Shown here piece after piece: positions 61,590 through 64,000 of a stretch of DNA of 64,000 nucleotides. A program made the translations under genes and the position numbers. This stretch comes from Thuidium tamariscinum. Lineage: Eukaryota; Streptophyta; Bryopsida; Hypnales; Thuidiaceae. The stretch lies in the NCBI GenBank assembly GCA_947034885.2, contig OX344752.2, positions 27,160,386 through 27,224,385 of the forward strand. The letters are read 5' to 3'. The notes beneath the pieces were generated by a model, which worked only from the letters and a program-made list of their open reading frames with translations, was not told the DNA's origin and ran no database searches. Positions within the stretch are counted from its first letter, which is position 1; every line of letters starts with the position of its first letter.

Positions 61590-62560
61590 AAAATAATAAT
61601 TTAACCCCTAAAGCCCTGAACATTGTTTTTTGAGATTATAAATTTTTTGGGCAGCTCACTACAGATGGAGTTTTTATTTTTTTCTGCTGAAATTTTGATA
61701 CAATATGTGCCCAAAGAGTAGCTTCAAGGCCCAATAATTTTCATAACTTTTGACTTCACAATTAAAAAGTTATGACATGATATGTTGTTTTCTTTACTCG
61801 GCGGGCAGCCTGGGCAGCTGAAAAAACTTCTTCAAAAATACTTTATTTTAAAAGTGAAGTTTCAAATTGATTCTTTAGGTTTATACAAGCATGGGAATCT
61901 TTGAATCATTCCATTTGGATTAATGAGTTAAAAGTTATGAGGATTTTTAGATTGAGGTAGTTTCGGCTAGTTATAAAATCTCTACACTACAAAAAAAAGT
62001 TTGAAATTTTTTATTGAATTCAATTTTCAATATTTTTGAAAAAATAAATAAAAAATTGGGTGTATATTGTTTAATGCAACATTACAACCATTGGGATTGT
62101 CTTCTTTTAACTTTATAAATAAATTGTTAATTATTTAGTATTTTGGCTCGTTTTCTACTTCTTTCTACTTACTATTTTTTTCCTATATGTTGTACAATTT
62201 CAAATGATCTGAAAATTTTCAAGCATGTAGCCAACTTCACTTGGAAAATGAATCCAAGTAGTTACAATCATTTTGGACATTTTTCCATACAAATATGATC
62301 TTCTGAAGTGCAACTTCCCGGATTTCCGCAGTGCTAAAAAAATGATTTTTGACACTTCAAACACTAATATCTTGCAATCTACATGGTGGAAATTTCTGAA
62401 TTTTTTTCCACATATTCTTAAATTTGTTCTCTGAAAGATCCTATGGTTACTTTTGTCAAAAAATGTTTTTTTTTAAAATTTGATAGTTGTCTAAGAAATG
62501 ACAATTTTGAAGCGATTTTGGTGAAAACATTGTCAAAAACCTTTAGGGGTTAATGACCAC
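61590..62560. repeat. Dispersed repeat family A, second locus
   Basis: Parallels 31960-32905 block by block: 'aacccctaaagcc', 'gttttttgagattataaattttttgggca', 'aaaagttatgacatgatatgtt', 'aacattacaaccattgggatt', 'tttcctatatgttgtacaattt', 'agatcctatggttac', 'gattttggtgaaaaca' and then 'ctttaggggttaa'. Identity is perhaps 70-75% by eye. It is non-coding. Confidence 0.65.
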
Positions 62561-62702
62561 ACAAAATGATGGATTCATAATATGAAACATGTTCAATGCG
62601 TTCTCTTAATGACCTTCTATAATCATAGTTTGAGTTGACATTCAATCATGTTCAAATTTTAGGTAGGCCATAGGCGTGAATACTATAAGCTATTCCAAGA
62701 TG

Positions 62703-62860
62703 CTCAGTACAATTGAACCTCTCTAAGTTGGTCCTCTAAAGCCAATAAACTTCTCTAAGCCAATGTTGTCAAACCAATCCCATGACCCTCTAAAAGCCAA
62801 AAAACTCTCTAATTTAGTCAAACCAATCTTGGTTGTATTGGTTATGGCAAGTTCTACTAT
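62703..62860. repeat. Degenerate repeat of 'cctctaa..gccaa' units, possible miniature element
   Basis: Contains three units of the form 'ctctctaagttggtc', 'cctctaaagccaataaac', 'cctctaaaagccaaaaaac'. The left edge CAGTACAATTGAACCTCT vaguely recalls pogo/Emigrant-type ends, and the right edge reads AAGTTCTACTATA. The assignment is weak. Confidence 0.3.
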
Positions 62861-62948
62861 ATACGTGTTCAACTACTCTCTATTCTATCTATATAGGATG
62901 CTAAAAGTTAATGTAACTTCTGATATTATTTATACTTTAAGACAAATT

Positions 62949-62983
62949 ATTTGTTTGTTTTGTTTGTTTTGTTTGTTTTGTTT
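62949..62983 (+). repeat. TTTG/TTTTG microsatellite
   Basis: Alternating tttg and ttttg units (about four cycles of nine bases). Confidence 0.85.
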
Positions 62984-63659
62984 ATCATGTTGAGATCTCC
63001 TGTACCATGTGTCCCCCAATGGCATGCTTAGTAGTGTCAAAAAGCTCTCAAAGAGGAGGGGTGCGTGGCTTGGTTTCATGGCATTCTACCATGTTGCGGG
63101 AAAGTTATTGAATTTCAAAGCTTTTATGGATTAAAAATTAGAAAATTAGAAAATTACTTTTAAATCGATTTTGACTGTGCCAACGGCACAGGGCACACTA
63201 GTCGACATGAACGAATACAAAATTTGATACATCAAATCACTGACAGGTCTTCAACAGGCAGCTTTAACCAAATAAAAACATTCTGACAGGTCGCTGAGTT
63301 CAATTGTAACTCCTGACTGGATCCAACATCGAAGGATACATTTGACCGATTTATTGGCTCGCATTGCGAGTTGAAACCAACTCCAATTTCCTCACATTCA
63401 CTGAGATGAAGTTTTGGAGAATGTCAGGCCTCCTCCCTTCAGCCCAGAGCCAATAAACAGGTCAAGCAGCTACCTTAGCTGCAAACAGTAACACACCCAG
63501 TTCACTGCCCCCAAATGACTCTATCAACCCCAACAAAAACCAATGAATTATAACATCTGCAATTTGCAATGGCGAATAAAATGTGATTCCTCAGAAAACA
63601 TTACATCCCGACAGTTTAATGGTCAGGAGAAAAACTCACAAGAAGGACCAAATTGAAAC

Positions 63660-63929
63660 TCAAAACTGGTTCTTGAATTTACTTCCAATGAAGACAATGA
63701 GGGTGGTCATGACGGCCGAATAGAGAGACGGAGGGGCTTTTTTCACAATAGGACCCACGCGAGGCAGCTGCTCCACTTTGGGCCTGCTCAGAGAAACCAC
63801 GGTCGGGATGACAAACGAGAAGATCAACAGGTTGGTGGCCACCTTAGCTGACACATCCTTCAAAAATGTTTCGATGAAGGCATTGAACTCGTTTCGGTCA
63901 AGGTACCCATCCTCATTCTTGTCATTGAT
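63660..63929 (-). CDS. EF-hand family protein with C-terminal membrane anchor, last exon
   Basis: The terminal exon starts after an acceptor (TTGCAACAG) at 63930; the rest of the gene lies beyond the right edge. It encodes the second half of an EF-hand with good ligands (NDKNEDGYLDRNEF), FNAFIETFLKD, then a hydrophobic helix (NLLIFSFVIPTVVSL). A Pro/Lys segment with PRVGPIVKKAPPSLYSA and a second hydrophobic stretch follow, ending KFKNQF. This is the usual tail of a plant EF-hand family that I know only as uncharacterised membrane-anchored proteins. Compare the copies at 55.5 kb and 46.6 kb. Confidence 0.75.
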   Translation of the reverse strand: MNDKNEDGYLDRNEFNAFIETFLKDVSAKVATNLLIFSFVIPTVVSLSRPKVEQLPRVGPIVKKAPPSLYSAVMTTLIVFIGSKFKNQF

Positions 63930-64000
63930 CTGTTGCAAACAAAAAGCCATCACCAACACTATAATGAAAGCACCAGTCTCTATTCATACGTTGACATTCC

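Larger units (their letters stand above)
58800..63659. other. AT-rich spacer with dispersed repeats
   Basis: No convincing exon in nearly 5 kb. 59.1-61.5 kb is very AT-rich with no structure I can name. A family A repeat copy occupies 61590-62560. 63400-63659 is the 3' flank of the last gene. Confidence 0.55.

Noticed and set aside
61980-62000. 'cactacaaaaaaaag' as another CACTA terminus
   Set aside because: No inverted partner lies within several hundred bases on either side, and it falls inside a family A repeat.
63174-63200. 'tgtgccaacggcaca' as a terminator hairpin
   Set aside because: The stem is only six bases, and this is a eukaryotic context where such terminators are not expected.
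1-64000. CRISPR arrays, tRNA or rRNA genes
   Set aside because: No regularly spaced identical repeats and no cloverleaf or rRNA-like sequence were noticed on either strand; a tRNA scan would settle the point.

Overview
The window reads as nuclear DNA of a land plant. Its genes are split by short AT-rich introns with ordinary GT-AG borders, one gene encodes a plastid-type SufD, and the proteins are closest in character to plant RAD6/UBC2, SLY1 and XRCC1. The XRCC1 gene still has an N-terminal domain that flowering-plant XRCC1 lacks, so I favour a bryophyte, probably a moss; that placement is an inference. Genes lie in small islands separated by AT-rich, repeat-filled spacers.

Intact-looking host genes: the 3' part of an unrecognised one-helix membrane protein (108-1292, +); UBC2/RAD6 (7020-9779, -, five exons, 152 aa); an unrecognised two-exon coiled-coil gene (17057-17742, +); the Sec1/Munc18 protein SLY1 (37500-40796, -, four exons, 624 aa); plastid SUFD (43144-45984, +, five exons); a TatD-type metal hydrolase (47207-48103, -, one exon); XRCC1 (49930-54810, +, eleven exons, 695 aa); an EF-hand-like gene (55477-58174, -, five exons, 252 aa); and the last exon of a paralogue that runs off the right edge (63660-63929, -). 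Exon phases close exactly in all of the multi-exon reconstructions quoted with exon lists.

The stretch from 10 to 31 kb is a graveyard of mobile elements and dying genes. A hAT transposon of about 5.4 kb (10578-15956) lies between two 99%-identical 554-bp direct repeats. Three CACTA-type foldback miniatures, each with a 3-bp target duplication, lie at 16409-16604, 19204-19472 and 25735-25960. A second, 5'-truncated hAT copy lies at 23936-25500 (-). Decayed genes include a PQ-loop transporter-like gene, a prolyl 4-hydroxylase and a large multi-exon gene (26226-30803) that appears to join a ParB-like domain to a beta-type DNA methyltransferase domain.

The most interesting items are these: (1) the 554-bp repeat, which begins exactly at the hAT target site and ends within 4 bp of the apex of a CACTA hairpin, with a 3-bp microhomology at the junction; (2) the ParB-methyltransferase-like gene; (3) the XRCC1 N-terminal domain; (4) a three-copy EF-hand family in which one copy has exchanged its membrane-anchor tail for an unrelated one. 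From 58.8 to 63.4 kb and 30.8 to 35 kb I see almost only AT-rich dispersed repeats.
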